Assembly (NCBI GenBank): GCA_958295925.1
Contig: CATQHL010000001.1
Span: 464,676 to 528,675, forward strand
Origin: an uncultured Acidimicrobiales bacterium
Lineage (GTDB): Bacteria; Actinomycetota; Acidimicrobiia; Acidimicrobiales; CATQHL01
Direction: 5' to 3'
DNA length: 64,000 nt
Numbering within the stretch: position 1 is the stretch's first letter; each line of letters begins with the position of its first letter. This document shows positions 41,310-50,165 of this stretch, one piece after another. A program made the position numbers and the translations under genes. The notes under the pieces are model-generated. The model was not told the DNA's origin. It did no database searches and saw only the letters and a program-made list of their open reading frames with translations.

Positions 41310-42104
41310 TTGAACCCCTCGAACAACCCCTTGAAAGAAAAATGGCGGGGCGGCGACTGCACTGTCGGTGCTTGGCTGGTCGTCCCAAGCATGATCACCG
41401 CCGAGGTCGTAGGGAAGGCCGGGTACGACTACGTGTGCGTTGACATGCAGCACGGCTTGGCGGACTACGGCGATCTGCGGGCGATGATCCCGGCAATTGA
41501 ACTCGGCGGCAGCGTACCTATTGCAAGAGTCCCCTGGAACGAGCCCGGAATCATCGGGAGGGTTCTCGACGTCGGGGCTTTCGGGGTGATCATCCCCATG
41601 GTCAACAACGCCGCAGACGCCGAAGCGGCCGTCGCCGCCTGCCGCTTTCCACCCGACGGTCTGCGCAGCTTCGGCAAGACCAGAGCCACCATAGGAAGGC
41701 CCGGCTATCTGAAAGAGGCGAACGAGTCGGTCGTCTGCATCGTGATGATCGAGACGGCCGAGGCCATCTCCAACCTTGACGAGATTCTCTCTGTGCCGGG
41801 AATCGACGTCGCCTACATAGGTCCGTCGGATCTTTCTGTTGCACTGGGGCTGGCGCCACTGCCGCATCACGACAACGAAAAGTTCCGCGCTGCGCTCGAC
41901 AAAGTCCTGGCAGCCTGCGGAAGGCACGGCGTCACCCCTGGCATGCACACCAACTCCTCGCTGGTCGGGCGCCGTCGCCAGGAAGGTTTTCAGATGCTGA
42001 CAGCCACCGCAGACTTGGCCGTCTTCAGCGCCGCCATCGAAACCGATCTGGCTACCGCCCGGGCGGCAACCAGCCAGCCTGCCCGCAGCCCTGGCAACGA
42101 CTAG
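41310..42104 (+). CDS. HpcH/HpaI-family class II pyruvate aldolase
   Basis: 264 residues from TTG 41310, preceded by AAGGGAGG; the frame is open upstream but without a ribosome site. Family features: VGAWLVVPSMITAEVVGKAGYDYVCVDMQHG (here only in part conserved: DMQHG), VPIARVPWNEPGIIGRVLDVGAFGVIIPMV, the metal-binding IETAEAISNLDEI, and YIGPSDLSVALG. Such enzymes cleave 2-keto-3-deoxy acids, for example 2,4-dihydroxyhept-2-ene-1,7-dioate or 2-keto-3-deoxyrhamnonate, to pyruvate and an aldehyde. The stop overlaps the convergent lipoprotein gene by 4 bp. Confidence 0.9.
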   Translation: MNPSNNPLKEKWRGGDCTVGAWLVVPSMITAEVVGKAGYDYVCVDMQHGLADYGDLRAMIPAIELGGSVPIARVPWNEPGIIGRVLDVGAFGVIIPMVNNAADAEAAVAACRFPPDGLRSFGKTRATIGRPGYLKEANESVVCIVMIETAEAISNLDEILSVPGIDVAYIGPSDLSVALGLAPLPHHDNEKFRAALDKVLAACGRHGVTPGMHTNSSLVGRRRQEGFQMLTATADLAVFSAAIETDLATARAATSQPARSPGND

Positions 42105-43765
42105 CCAGGCTGCCCCCCTTCGGTTTCGGCTGAACCCTCCAATTCCGCAAGTTCGTCTCCACCTGTCCCGGAGTCCTGGGGATCCCCGTCATCGGCGAGG
42201 CTCAGCCCCAGTTCAGCGGTCATGACCAACTCATAGAGGTTCTCAGGGGAGCAGTCGAACATCCCGGGCTCAGACGGTTGGACGCGCTCCCAGCCGTCGG
42301 CTGTAACTGAAAGCACCACCCCGCAGGGAGTCCCCTCCCCCTTGCCAGGGTGGGTGAGTCCGTGCAAGCCAAACCCGTTCCAGTTGAGGATCCCACGGGC
42401 GGAGTCGGCCACACCCTGCAGGGAGAGCGTCCCGAAGTCCTCGCCCGGGGTGCCCGCCCTCACTGATCGTCGTACCGCCTCCTCAAAGAGCCGCGCCGAG
42501 GCCCAGGCGGCAACTCCGCGCAAGTCCCCGACGGCATCGGGCTCAATCTCTGCCAGCCACTGACCGTACGTCGCCAACTCGGGGCTGTGGGCCTCTTCCC
42601 CGAGAGGCAGGTAGGGGCTCCACGTAAGTATCTGGACACCGCCTTCGCTGAGAGCCTTGCCCGCCAGGGCCGCAAACCGCGAGCTGTGGCAGGCTGCGGC
42701 GCAGCGCACCTTCAAGTCCAGGGACTCGGCGGCGGCGGCCCGCAGGAACTCGGCCAGGCGGAACTCGTCGCCTGCCCAGACGAGGCTTTCGACACCCAGA
42801 GACGAAATCACTGCTGCGTGCCCACTGAAATCGACATCGAAGCCCACCGTGGGGGAGTACACGAATTCGAAGCCGTAAGCGAGAGCAGCCTCAAGCGCCT
42901 GCTCTGTGGCCACCACGGTGGAAGGAAAGTTGACGAAGATCGCCGACGAAGCCTTGATCGCCTCAGGGTGTCGTTCGGCGAGTGCGCGCAACGCCCCCGA
43001 CTCCACCACTCCGCGGGGTGTCGGCACCGACAGAAAGGTGATCGGGGACGCTGCCCTGAGTGGAGTATTCGCCCTCGCAGGGAAATCCAGCAACTCGCAG
43101 GACGACTCGCTCAGCAATTCGGCCCCCTCGTCATCGAAGAGGGCGTCGCTGCCCACGATGGCGAAGAAGTCGCCCTCGCAGACCTGTGCCAGCGCTGAAT
43201 GATGACCGAACAGCCCTGCGTCTATCAGTCCCACCCGAACCCTGCGCCCGGCTAGGCCGCCTTCGGAGTTCACGGCCTCTGCCCACGCCAGCACCGCCAG
43301 AAAAGCAGAATTCGAACGCCCGTCGGCGACTCCCCCCGTCTCGTCGTCAACCACGACGCCTACCTTTATGGATTGGTCCGTGAGGCCCGCCGCCTCGACG
43401 CGGGACGCCGCACTGGTGGTTGACGGGGCGGAGACGGGCTCTGACATCGACGGCGAGGCGCTCGGTTCGGCGGCTGCAGGTGCTTGGCTCTGGCGAGGCT
43501 CGGTCGCCTCGACAGCCCCGGCGGCATCAGACTGTGTCTGCGTGGTGTCGGGGCTCGGCGCAGGCGGGGGCTGCTCCGAGTAGGGGGCCTCGAGGGAGTC
43601 CCCCTGCTCCTCCGCCGCCACGACGCCCTCCGCCGCCACGACGCGGAGTTCCGGAACGGGGACACCGACTGTCAGGTCGGGCCGGGCGCAGGCGACGAGC
43701 ACCCCCGCCAGGACGATCGAAGCTACAAACCAGAAGCGAAATGCGCCGCCGGGGCCTTGGCGCAT
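42101..43765 (-). CDS. Leu/Ile/Val-binding-protein-like lipoprotein
   Basis: 554 residues. Signal peptide FWFVASIVLAGVLVAC with lipobox cysteine at about 26, then an Ala/Pro/Ser-rich linker to about 130. The rest is a periplasmic-binding-protein type I fold of the ABC branched-chain amino-acid family: DQSIKVGVVVDDETGG, AVNSEGGLAGRRVRV, and AIVGSDALFDDEG. No permease or ATPase genes are near, so it may be a receptor or an orphan binding protein. It lies 36 bp downstream of ilvC on the same strand; a link to branched-chain metabolism is tempting but inferred. Confidence 0.8.
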   Translation of the reverse strand: MRQGPGGAFRFWFVASIVLAGVLVACARPDLTVGVPVPELRVVAAEGVVAAEEQGDSLEAPYSEQPPPAPSPDTTQTQSDAAGAVEATEPRQSQAPAAAEPSASPSMSEPVSAPSTTSAASRVEAAGLTDQSIKVGVVVDDETGGVADGRSNSAFLAVLAWAEAVNSEGGLAGRRVRVGLIDAGLFGHHSALAQVCEGDFFAIVGSDALFDDEGAELLSESSCELLDFPARANTPLRAASPITFLSVPTPRGVVESGALRALAERHPEAIKASSAIFVNFPSTVVATEQALEAALAYGFEFVYSPTVGFDVDFSGHAAVISSLGVESLVWAGDEFRLAEFLRAAAAESLDLKVRCAAACHSSRFAALAGKALSEGGVQILTWSPYLPLGEEAHSPELATYGQWLAEIEPDAVGDLRGVAAWASARLFEEAVRRSVRAGTPGEDFGTLSLQGVADSARGILNWNGFGLHGLTHPGKGEGTPCGVVLSVTADGWERVQPSEPGMFDCSPENLYELVMTAELGLSLADDGDPQDSGTGGDELAELEGSAETEGGQPG

Positions 43766-43801
43766 TTCGCCTACCCGCCGACTGAGCCTCGGCGGGCTAA
43801 A

Positions 43802-44836
43802 TCAAACCTGGCCGCCCGAGGCCTCCTGAACCGATGTCTTTCCGGCGCTGATCCACGGCATTCTCGCCCGCAGCATCTCACCTACCTGCTCGATGGGGTG
43901 ATGCCTTCCAGCTTCGGCCAGCGCCAGGAACCGTTCCCGGCCGCCGCGGCTCTCGGCGATCCACTCGGAGGCGAATGTCCCGTCCTGCACCTCGGCGAGG
44001 ATCTGCTTCATGGTTGCCTTCACGTGCTCGTCGACGAGGCGGGGGCCCCGTGTGAGGTCGCCGTACTCGGCTGTGTCTGAGATGGAGTAGCGCATGCCCG
44101 CAATGCCCTCCTCGTACATGAGGTCGACGATCAGCTTGAGTTCGTGCAGACACTCGAAGTAGGCCACCTCGGGGGCGTAGCCGGCCTCCACCAGGATTTC
44201 AAAGGCGGCCTGGGTGATGGAAGTAAGTCCTCCACAGAGCACCACCTGCTCGCCGAAGAGGTCGGTCTCGCACTCCTCGGCGAAGGTGGTCTCGATCACG
44301 CCTGCCTGCGTCCCGCCAATTGCGTCGGAGTAGGCGAGGGCGATTTCCCGCGCATTGCCCGTGGCGTCCTGCTCCACAGCTATCAGGCAAGGCACGCCGC
44401 CCCCCTCAACGAAGGTGCGGCGCAGCAGGTGACCCGGCCCCTTGGGGGCGACCATCATCACGTCGATGCCCTGCGGAGGCACGATGCTGCGGAAACGGAT
44501 GTTGAAACCGTGCGCAAACATCAGCGCCTCCCCGTCCTTCTGGTTGGGGGCCACGTGCTCTTCGTAGACGTCCGGCTGGAGGGTGTCGGGCAGCAGCAGC
44601 ATGACGATGTCGGACTCTTCGGAAGCCTCCGACATTCCGAGCACCCTCAGCCCCTCCTCCCGCGCCTTGGCCGCCGAGGGTGAGCCTTCACGCAGGCCAA
44701 CCCTCACGTCCACGCCCGAGTCCTTGAGGTTCAGCGCGTGGGCGTGACCTTGTGAGCCGTATCCCAGAACCGCCACCTTTCGATCTTCGACAAAGGCACG
44801 GTCTGCGTCGTCGGCATAGTACATCTGTGCGGCCAT
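43802..44836 (-). CDS. ilvC: Ketol-acid reductoisomerase
   Basis: 344 residues, class I (short) length. [20 protein letters not shown] is the nucleotide-binding loop with the usual NADPH-type residues, followed by [18 protein letters not shown] and two-magnesium-site segments [13 protein letters not shown] and [20 protein letters not shown]. It isomerises and reduces 2-acetolactate or 2-aceto-2-hydroxybutyrate. AAGGAGAAGCC precedes the ATG. It follows ilvN by 48 bp in the ilvBNC operon. Confidence 0.97.
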   Translation of the reverse strand: MAAQMYYADDADRAFVEDRKVAVLGYGSQGHAHALNLKDSGVDVRVGLREGSPSAAKAREEGLRVLGMSEASEESDIVMLLLPDTLQPDVYEEHVAPNQKDGEALMFAHGFNIRFRSIVPPQGIDVMMVAPKGPGHLLRRTFVEGGGVPCLIAVEQDATGNAREIALAYSDAIGGTQAGVIETTFAEECETDLFGEQVVLCGGLTSITQAAFEILVEAGYAPEVAYFECLHELKLIVDLMYEEGIAGMRYSISDTAEYGDLTRGPRLVDEHVKATMKQILAEVQDGTFASEWIAESRGGRERFLALAEAGRHHPIEQVGEMLRARMPWISAGKTSVQEASGGQV

Positions 44837-44884
44837 GGCTTCTCCTTGTGTGGTCTACGTGTGTGATTCCGAGCCGTAAATGGG

Positions 44885-45397
44885 CTAGAACTCGCCCACC
44901 TCACCGCCCGCGCTTGCGAGGCGGGGAAGGGCCACTTTGCCGGTGCGCTGAAGTTCGACTATCCCGAAAGGCTCCAGCAGGCTCTCGAAGTCGTCCACCC
45001 GGTTTGGCCCGCCCGACAAGGACACCATCAACTTGTCGTGCCCAACGTTCAGCACCCGGGCGTCGAAAATGCGCACAAGGTCCATGACTTGGCTCCTTGT
45101 TTCGGGGAAGGCCCTCACCGTGGCCACCAACAGTTCCCGTTCCACGGAATCCTCCGGCTGGAGTTCCCGGATGCTTACCACGTTGATGAGCTTGTCGAGT
45201 TGCTTGATCACCTGATCGAGGGGAGTGGCGGCGGTGGCCAGCGTTATTCGGCTGATGCGCGGGTCGGCGCTGGGCGCAACTGCCAGGGACTCGATGTTGA
45301 ACCCCCGGCGCGCGAACAACCCGGCCACTCGGGCAAGCACCCCGGCCTTGTTCTCCACGAGCACCACAAGGGTGTGAAGTCGCCTCTTGTCAACCAT
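44885..45397 (-). CDS. ilvN: Acetolactate synthase small (regulatory) subunit
   Basis: 170 residues. The N-terminal ACT domain is clear: LHTLVVLVENKAGVLARVAGLFARRGFNIESLAV, where valine would bind for feedback inhibition. The C-terminal half matches the ALS_SS_C domain. Fifteen bases separate it from the ilvB stop, so it is cotranslated with the catalytic subunit. The family is known to activate the large subunit and confer valine sensitivity. Confidence 0.96.
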   Translation of the reverse strand: MVDKRRLHTLVVLVENKAGVLARVAGLFARRGFNIESLAVAPSADPRISRITLATAATPLDQVIKQLDKLINVVSIRELQPEDSVERELLVATVRAFPETRSQVMDLVRIFDARVLNVGHDKLMVSLSGGPNRVDDFESLLEPFGIVELQRTGKVALPRLASAGGEVGEF

Positions 45398-45412
45398 GCC
45401 TGACGCTGCCGC

Positions 45413-47143
45413 CTACCCCAGATGATCGGGCGAGAGCACGATGTCGTCGTTTGAGGCGCCGGCAGGCACCATCGGGTAGACGTTCTCTTCCGGGTCTACA
45501 CGAAACTCGATCACCACCGGTCGGTCGTTAATCTCGTTGGCTTTCTCGATGGCCGGGCGCACCTCCGCGGGGGCGGTGATGCGCATCGCCTCGCAGCCCA
45601 TCGACTCGGCCCAGCCCCTGTAGTCGGGCAGGCTCTCGGTGAGGTGCACCTCGGAGTAGCGCTCGCCGTAGAAGAGTTCCTGCCACTGACGCACCATTCC
45701 CAGGAAGGCGTTGTTGAGGATCGCCACCTTCACAGGCAGGCGCTCGGTGGCGGCGGTGACCAGCTCCTGCGCCGTCATCTGGAAGCAGCCGTCGCCGTCT
45801 ATCGCCCAGACCATGCGGTCGGGGCAGCCCGCCTTGGCGCCGATGGACGCCGGCACCGCGTATCCCATTGTCCCCAGACCGCCGGAGTTGATCCACGTAT
45901 TCGGGTGGTTAAAGCTCCAGAACTGGCTGGCCCACATCTGGTGCTGACCCACCCCGGCGCACACGATGGTGTCGTCCGGGGTGGCGTCGCGCAGTTCCTC
46001 TATGACGTACTGGGGCTTGATGACGTCTCCCTGGAGGTCCTGATCGTAGGTAAGCGGGTATCGCTCCTTCCAGCCTGCAATGGTGCTCATCCACTCCCTG
46101 CGATCAGGCTGGGCGTCCCTTCCCCCCAAGGCGGCGACAGCGGCGGTGAGCGCCTCTATGGCCTTTCGGCAGTCAGCCGCAATCCCCACTTCCGGAACGC
46201 GCACCTTTCCCAACTCGGCGGAGTCGATGTCGACGTGGATGACTTTGGCGTCAGGGGCAAAGGCGTCCACCTTGCCTGTGACCCGGTCGTCGAAGCGGGC
46301 TCCGAGGGTTATGAGCAAATCGGAGCGCTGCATGGCCGTGACTGCCGTGTAGTTGCCGTGCATGCCTGGCATGCCCAGACAAAGCGGATGGTCGTCGGGG
46401 AAACCGCCCCGGTTCATCAGGGTCGTGACCACCGGAATCTGAACCATCTCGGCAAACGCCAGCAAAGCCTCCGACGCCCGCGACTTCAGGATGCCGCCGC
46501 CGGAGTAGATGACGGGACGACGCGCCTCGCAGATCAGCCTGCCCGCGGCTGCCACGGCATCGGCGTCAGGCGCTGTTTGAGGGTTGTAGCCGGGAAGGTC
46601 GGGCCCCTCAGGCTCGTACCACTCCAACTTCGATCGGGGGTTGCGCGGGTCGACCACGCACTTGGGGATGTCCACAAGCACAGGGCCTGGGCGACCGGTG
46701 GTGGCGATGTGAAAGGCGTTGTGGATCACCTGCGGAATGTCGGATGCTTCGGTAACTAGGAAGTTGTGCTTGGTCACCGCCATCGTGATGCCAGTGGTGT
46801 CGCACTCTTGGAAGGCATCGGTGCCGATGGCGGCATACGGCACTTGGCCGGTGATTACAACGATCGGCACAGAATCCATGTGCGCGTCGCAGAGAGGGGT
46901 GACGATGTTGGTGGCGCCCGGCCCGCTGGTAACCATCGCCACGCCCGGTTTGCCAGTGGCCTGCGCGAAGCCCTGGGCCATGTGCCCCGCCCCCTGTTCA
47001 TGGCGAACGAGCACGTGACGGATGCTGGACTCCAGCAGAGGGTCGTAAACGGGAAGGATGGCGCCACCAGGGAGGCCGAAGATGATCTCGACTCCCTCCC
47101 TCTCCAGGCTCTGCATGAGGGCTTGGCCTCCGTTCATTTCCAT
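45413..47143 (-). CDS. ilvB: Acetolactate synthase large (catalytic) subunit
   Basis: 576 residues. It has [12 protein letters not shown] and the ThDP-activating glutamate in [13 protein letters not shown] (about residue 47), [11 protein letters not shown], and the ThDP/Mg motif [12 protein letters not shown]...NN at about 450-480. First step of valine/leucine/isoleucine synthesis. AAGGTGA precedes the ATG at 47143. Expression is probably controlled by the attenuator at 47254-47359 immediately upstream. Confidence 0.97.
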   Translation of the reverse strand: MEMNGGQALMQSLEREGVEIIFGLPGGAILPVYDPLLESSIRHVLVRHEQGAGHMAQGFAQATGKPGVAMVTSGPGATNIVTPLCDAHMDSVPIVVITGQVPYAAIGTDAFQECDTTGITMAVTKHNFLVTEASDIPQVIHNAFHIATTGRPGPVLVDIPKCVVDPRNPRSKLEWYEPEGPDLPGYNPQTAPDADAVAAAGRLICEARRPVIYSGGGILKSRASEALLAFAEMVQIPVVTTLMNRGGFPDDHPLCLGMPGMHGNYTAVTAMQRSDLLITLGARFDDRVTGKVDAFAPDAKVIHVDIDSAELGKVRVPEVGIAADCRKAIEALTAAVAALGGRDAQPDRREWMSTIAGWKERYPLTYDQDLQGDVIKPQYVIEELRDATPDDTIVCAGVGQHQMWASQFWSFNHPNTWINSGGLGTMGYAVPASIGAKAGCPDRMVWAIDGDGCFQMTAQELVTAATERLPVKVAILNNAFLGMVRQWQELFYGERYSEVHLTESLPDYRGWAESMGCEAMRITAPAEVRPAIEKANEINDRPVVIEFRVDPEENVYPMVPAGASNDDIVLSPDHLG

Positions 47144-47253
47144 TTTCTCACCTTGTTTCCGTCGCAGGCGACTGATCTGGGGTTGTGTGTCTCGAATTGG
47201 CTAATTATCTGCTTCCTGCTCCTGGCTTGTCTGGCGACCTGGTTTCCCCACTA

Positions 47254-47308
47254 AGAAAATGTCCTCCCGGAGGGGAGGACAATTCGCGCGACGACCAGCC
47301 GCGCGTCA
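47254..47308 (-). terminator. ilvB attenuator: overlapping-position stem and intrinsic terminator
   Basis: On the minus strand, right after the leader-peptide stop, CGCGCG (47305-47300) and CGCGCG (47290-47285) form one stem. Then TGTCCTCCC (47281-47273) pairs perfectly with GGGAGGACA (47268-47260) around a 4-nt loop, followed by TTTTCTT. That is a textbook rho-independent terminator placed about 110 bp before ilvB. It could also end ilvD transcription. Confidence 0.85.
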
Positions 47309-47359
47309 GAGAATGACTACTCGGACGACGAGAGCTCTAAAAGCACTTTCTGCATTCAC
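47306..47359 (-). CDS. ilvB leader peptide (attenuation), 17 residues
   Basis: GTG 47359 opens MNAESAFRALVVRVVIL, then TGA. Seven of the last eight residues are Leu, Val or Ile (LVVRVVIL), exactly the products of the operon. A stem and an intrinsic terminator follow, the layout known from actinobacterial ilvB and enterobacterial ilv leaders: ribosome stalling at these codons would change folding and allow read-through. A TATACT -10 box (47372-47367) ends seven bases before the GTG, so the message may start at or next to the GTG, giving a leaderless peptide ORF. No ribosome site precedes it, which agrees. Confidence 0.8.
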   Translation of the reverse strand: MNAESAFRALVVRVVIL

Positions 47360-47366
47360 TCCACTG

Positions 47367-47396
47367 AGTATAGCCCAGGTTTGCGACGCCAACCCG
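47367..47396 (-). promoter_or_regulatory. Predicted ilvB promoter
   Basis: TATACT on the minus strand at 47372-47367 is a good -10 element. The -35 is weak (GGGTTG or TTGCGG at about 47390-47399 with 17- or 21-bp spacing). The predicted transcript begins at about 47360-47359, at the leader peptide's GTG. Confidence 0.5.
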
Positions 47397-47414
47397 CAAC
47401 TCCGAGACGCCTTC

Positions 47415-49094
47415 CTACGCCGCGGTGACGGCCCCCCGCTCGGCTCCCTGAGCGAGCCGGGCGTACTTGGCCAGGAATCCTGAGTCGTAGCGCGGAGGTG
47501 GGGCCTTCCAGGCGTCTCGGCGCCCGGCAAGCACCTCGGGCGGCACCAGCACGTCAATGACGTGCTTCCTCACGTCGATATGGATGCGGTCGCCGTCCTC
47601 CACCAGCGCCAGAGGCCCTCCCTCTGAAGCCTCGGGTGCCACATGACCAATGCAGAACCCGTGCGTACCTCCGGAAAAGCGCCCGTCGGTCACCAGAGCG
47701 GCGTCAGCGCCCCGCCCGGCGCCCTTCATCGCCCCCGTGATGGCCAGCATCTCCCGCATGCCCGGCCCCCCCTTTGGGCCTTCGTATCTGATCACCACCA
47801 CGTCGCCGGCGTTGATGCCACCCGCCAACACCACGGCCATGGCGTCGTCTTCGCTGTCGAACACCCTGGCAGAGCCCTCGAATCTGTCCGAGTCGATTCC
47901 CGCCACCTTCACCACCGCCCCGGCGGGAGCCAGGCTGCCGGTGAGAACCGCTATGCCGCCGATGTCCCAGATGGGGTCGTCAAAGGAGTGGATGACGCTG
48001 CCGTCGGGGGCGGGCGGGTCGAGTTCCGCCAGGTTCTCCCCCATTGTCCTGCCCGTGACGGTGAGGGCGTCGCCGTGGATCAGCCCCTCCTCGGAAAGCA
48101 TCCGCAGCACCACCGGTATGCCACCCACCCGGTCAATGTCGAGCATGTGGAAGCGTCCGTGGGGCTTGGTGTCGGCCAGGTGCGGCACCTTGCCCGCTAT
48201 GCGGTTGAAGTCGTCCAGCTCCAGGGAGACCCGCGCCTCGTACGCGATTGCCAGCAGGTGAAGCACGGCGTTCGTGGAGCCGCCCAACGCCATCACAAGT
48301 GCGATTGCGTTCTCGAAGGCCTCCTTGCCGAGGATGTCCCGGGGGCGTATGCCGGCCCGCAACAGCTCAATCACCGCCCGCCCGCTCGCATAGGCGATAT
48401 CGTCCCTGCGCGAGTCAGGCGCTGCGGGCGAGGCGCTTCCCGGCAGCGACATGCCCAGCCCCTCCCCCACTGAGGCCATCGTGTTAGCGGTAAACATCCC
48501 GGCGCAGCTGCCCTCGCTGGGGCAGGCGTTGCGCTCGATCTCGCTGAGTTCCTCGCTGTCAATGCCACCAACGGCGTGAGCCCCCACCGCCTCGAAAACA
48601 CTCACGATGTCGAGCGTGCGCTCCCCGATTCTCCCAGGAAGGATGGATCCGCCGTAGACGAAAACGCTGGGCAGGTTGATTCGGGCAGCCGCCATGAGCA
48701 TGCCTGGCAGCGACTTGTCGCACCCTGCAAACCCCACAAAGGCGTCGAGGCGCTCGCCGTGCATCACCGCCTCCACCGAGTCGGCGATGATCTCCCTGCT
48801 TACCAGCGATGCCCGCATGCCCTCGGTGCCCATGGAGATGGCGTCGCTCACTGCGATGGTGTTGAACTCCATCGGAAAGCCGCCAGCGCGCCGCACGCCG
48901 TCTTTGCAGCGCCGAGCCAGCCTCGACAGCGGGAGGTTGCACGGGGTGACCTCGTTCCAGGAAGAGGCCACCCCGACCTGCGGCTTGTCCCAGTCGTCGT
49001 CTGTCATCCCCACTGCCCGCAGCATTGCCCGCTGCGGCGCCCGCTGGGGGCCTGAGGTGACTTCGTGGCTTCTGATCTTCAGGTCTTTGGTCAT
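47415..49094 (-). CDS. ilvD: Dihydroxy-acid dehydratase
   Basis: 559 residues. Cysteines for the Fe-S cluster are in [20 protein letters not shown] and [12 protein letters not shown]; the C-terminal [16 protein letters not shown] and [19 protein letters not shown] motifs are intact. It converts dihydroxy-acids to 2-keto acids in the same pathway as ilvBNC, lying 272 bp upstream of ilvB on the same strand and separated from it by the attenuator. ATG 49094. Confidence 0.97.
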   Translation of the reverse strand: MTKDLKIRSHEVTSGPQRAPQRAMLRAVGMTDDDWDKPQVGVASSWNEVTPCNLPLSRLARRCKDGVRRAGGFPMEFNTIAVSDAISMGTEGMRASLVSREIIADSVEAVMHGERLDAFVGFAGCDKSLPGMLMAAARINLPSVFVYGGSILPGRIGERTLDIVSVFEAVGAHAVGGIDSEELSEIERNACPSEGSCAGMFTANTMASVGEGLGMSLPGSASPAAPDSRRDDIAYASGRAVIELLRAGIRPRDILGKEAFENAIALVMALGGSTNAVLHLLAIAYEARVSLELDDFNRIAGKVPHLADTKPHGRFHMLDIDRVGGIPVVLRMLSEEGLIHGDALTVTGRTMGENLAELDPPAPDGSVIHSFDDPIWDIGGIAVLTGSLAPAGAVVKVAGIDSDRFEGSARVFDSEDDAMAVVLAGGINAGDVVVIRYEGPKGGPGMREMLAITGAMKGAGRGADAALVTDGRFSGGTHGFCIGHVAPEASEGGPLALVEDGDRIHIDVRKHVIDVLVPPEVLAGRRDAWKAPPPRYDSGFLAKYARLAQGAERGAVTAA

Positions 49095-49371
49095 GGCATT
49101 CAGAGTATTCCCTTGCTGGCCCGCGCGCGGCGCAAGGCGCGCTCAGGTTTGGAGGGACGTGTATGCCCAGTCTGCGGCGGCGGTAGAATCCCATTGGGCA
49201 GAGGGCTGCAACCTTGGCAAGTCGAAGCCTTAGGCGCGAACCGATGCCGGGGGTTCTCACGATCGCCAGGCTCGGCTGAAACCTGGGAAAGCCGAAGCCC
49301 AAGCACAAGCCCCAAAGCCCAAGGCACAAGCCGAATCTGCGGAAAGTCGCATCAGAAAGACAGAAAGCCCA
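49095..49371. other. Divergent region between ilvD and the SelW-like gene
   Basis: 'ccttggcaagtcgaagcc' (49212) and 'cctgggaaagccgaagcc' (49282) are degenerate copies, and 'aagccca' words follow up to the SelW-like start (49366-49371), an echo-type pattern. No gene seen. Promoters for both flanking genes must be here but are not obvious. Confidence 0.45.
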
Positions 49372-49656
49372 ATGTGGTCCTCACCCAAGAAGCACGAAGT
49401 TTCCATCACCTACTGCGTCCCTTGAGACTATTCCTCGAGTGCCGTGAGCGCCGCCAAGGAACTCCTAATTGCATACCAGCACGTCATCTCCGAGCTCAAG
49501 CTCATTACTGGCACCGCAGGCATCTTCGAAGTGAGCATCGACGGGGAATTGGTGTTTTCCAAGCACGCCTGTGCTGACCGCTTCCCCCACCCGGGCGAAC
49601 TGACCGAGGCATTCACCAAAATCGCCGGCCTCGACGTCCCCCGTTTCGGGACTTAG
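49372..49656 (+). CDS. SelW/Rdx-family selenoprotein candidate (UGA-encoded Sec at codon 18)
   Basis: The frame from ATG 49372 reads MWSSPKKHEVSITYCVP, then TGA (49423-49425), then DYSSSAVSAAKELLIAYQHV to a TAG at 49656. If TGA is read as selenocysteine this is a 94-residue protein with a CxxU redox motif (C15-V-P-U18) after a first beta strand. LITGTAGIFEVSIDGELVFSKH and RFPHPGEL follow in the right places for the thioredoxin-fold Rdx (SelW/SelT/SelH) family, whose motif is CxxC or CxxU. Without recoding, translation from GTG 49444 would lack the whole first strand and active site. A hairpin just after the TGA fits a bacterial SECIS. selA, selB, selC and selD are not in this window. Confidence 0.8.
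49423..49461 (+). promoter_or_regulatory. Candidate bacterial SECIS element
   Basis: Starting at the TGA, TTCCT (49431-49435) can pair with AGGAA (49457-49461), and GTGC (49439-49442) with GCGC (49448-49451; one G-U) around a CGTGA loop. The apical loop is about 18-22 nt after the TGA and has G as its second base, as in bacterial SECIS models. The internal part is imperfect. Confidence 0.5.
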
Positions 49657-49750
49657 ATCGTCAGAACCCTCGGCCCCTGGAGGCAGGCCAGCGGCCCGAC
49701 TCCTGGAGGTCCCCCGTTTCTGGACTTAGGACGTCAGACCGGCCTGATCG
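49657..49750 (+). repeat. Echo of the SelW-like gene's 3' end
   Basis: 'gtcccccgtttctggactta', then ggacgtcag (49710-49738), repeats 'gtcccccgtttcgggactta', then gatcgtcag (49638-49666), which includes the stop codon of the SelW-like gene. The copy is 72 bp downstream. Confidence 0.9.
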
Positions 49751-50152
49751 TCAGGCCGACCTGTCGACCAAGTCTGACATCTTTCGCCTGAGGGCCGCAA
49801 GCGACTCTCCCGAAGCCCCTGCGAGCATCGGGCGCAGGCCGAAGAGGACCCGCTCATACGCTCCCGAGAGCTTGAGCCTGCCCTGCATGTACGCCACCGC
49901 AGGAGAGAGATGGCCGTCCAGCATCGCCAGGGCTTCCTCGAAATCGACCTCCACCTTGCAGTCGGCATTCGCCTGAAGACCCGAGGAAGCCTCCAGGAGA
50001 CGCCCGTCCTCCAGACGCAGCCCAAGCCGCATCTTGCCCGATGGCGTCCCGGAGACTTCCAGGCGCAGGCTCACGCTGCAGCCAGGCACTTCAGTCAGGT
50101 CGGCTGTCTCCGTCGCCAGGGCAGCCAGCCATTCATCACTCAGGAAACGCAC
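49751..50152 (-). CDS. SCP2 sterol-carrier-domain protein
   Basis: 133 residues. The SCP2 fold is suggested by RLEVSGTPSGKMRLGLRLEDGRL, ADCKVEVDFEEALAMLDGHLSPAVAYMQGRLKLSGAYE (here only KVEVDFEEALAML and AYMQGRLKLSG need be noted) and the closing helix. SCP2 domains bind lipids or acyl-CoAs non-specifically. It is the gene after mca on the same strand, 13 bp away, so probably cotranscribed; a functional link is unclear. Confidence 0.8.
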   Translation of the reverse strand: MRFLSDEWLAALATETADLTEVPGCSVSLRLEVSGTPSGKMRLGLRLEDGRLLEASSGLQANADCKVEVDFEEALAMLDGHLSPAVAYMQGRLKLSGAYERVLFGLRPMLAGASGESLAALRRKMSDLVDRSA

Positions 50153-50165
50153 TCCATCGCCCCTT

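Noticed and set aside
49444-49656. Short 70-residue protein starting at GTG 49444
   Set aside because: It lacks the first strand and the redox motif of the family; the upstream in-frame CVP-TGA context explains it better as a selenoprotein.
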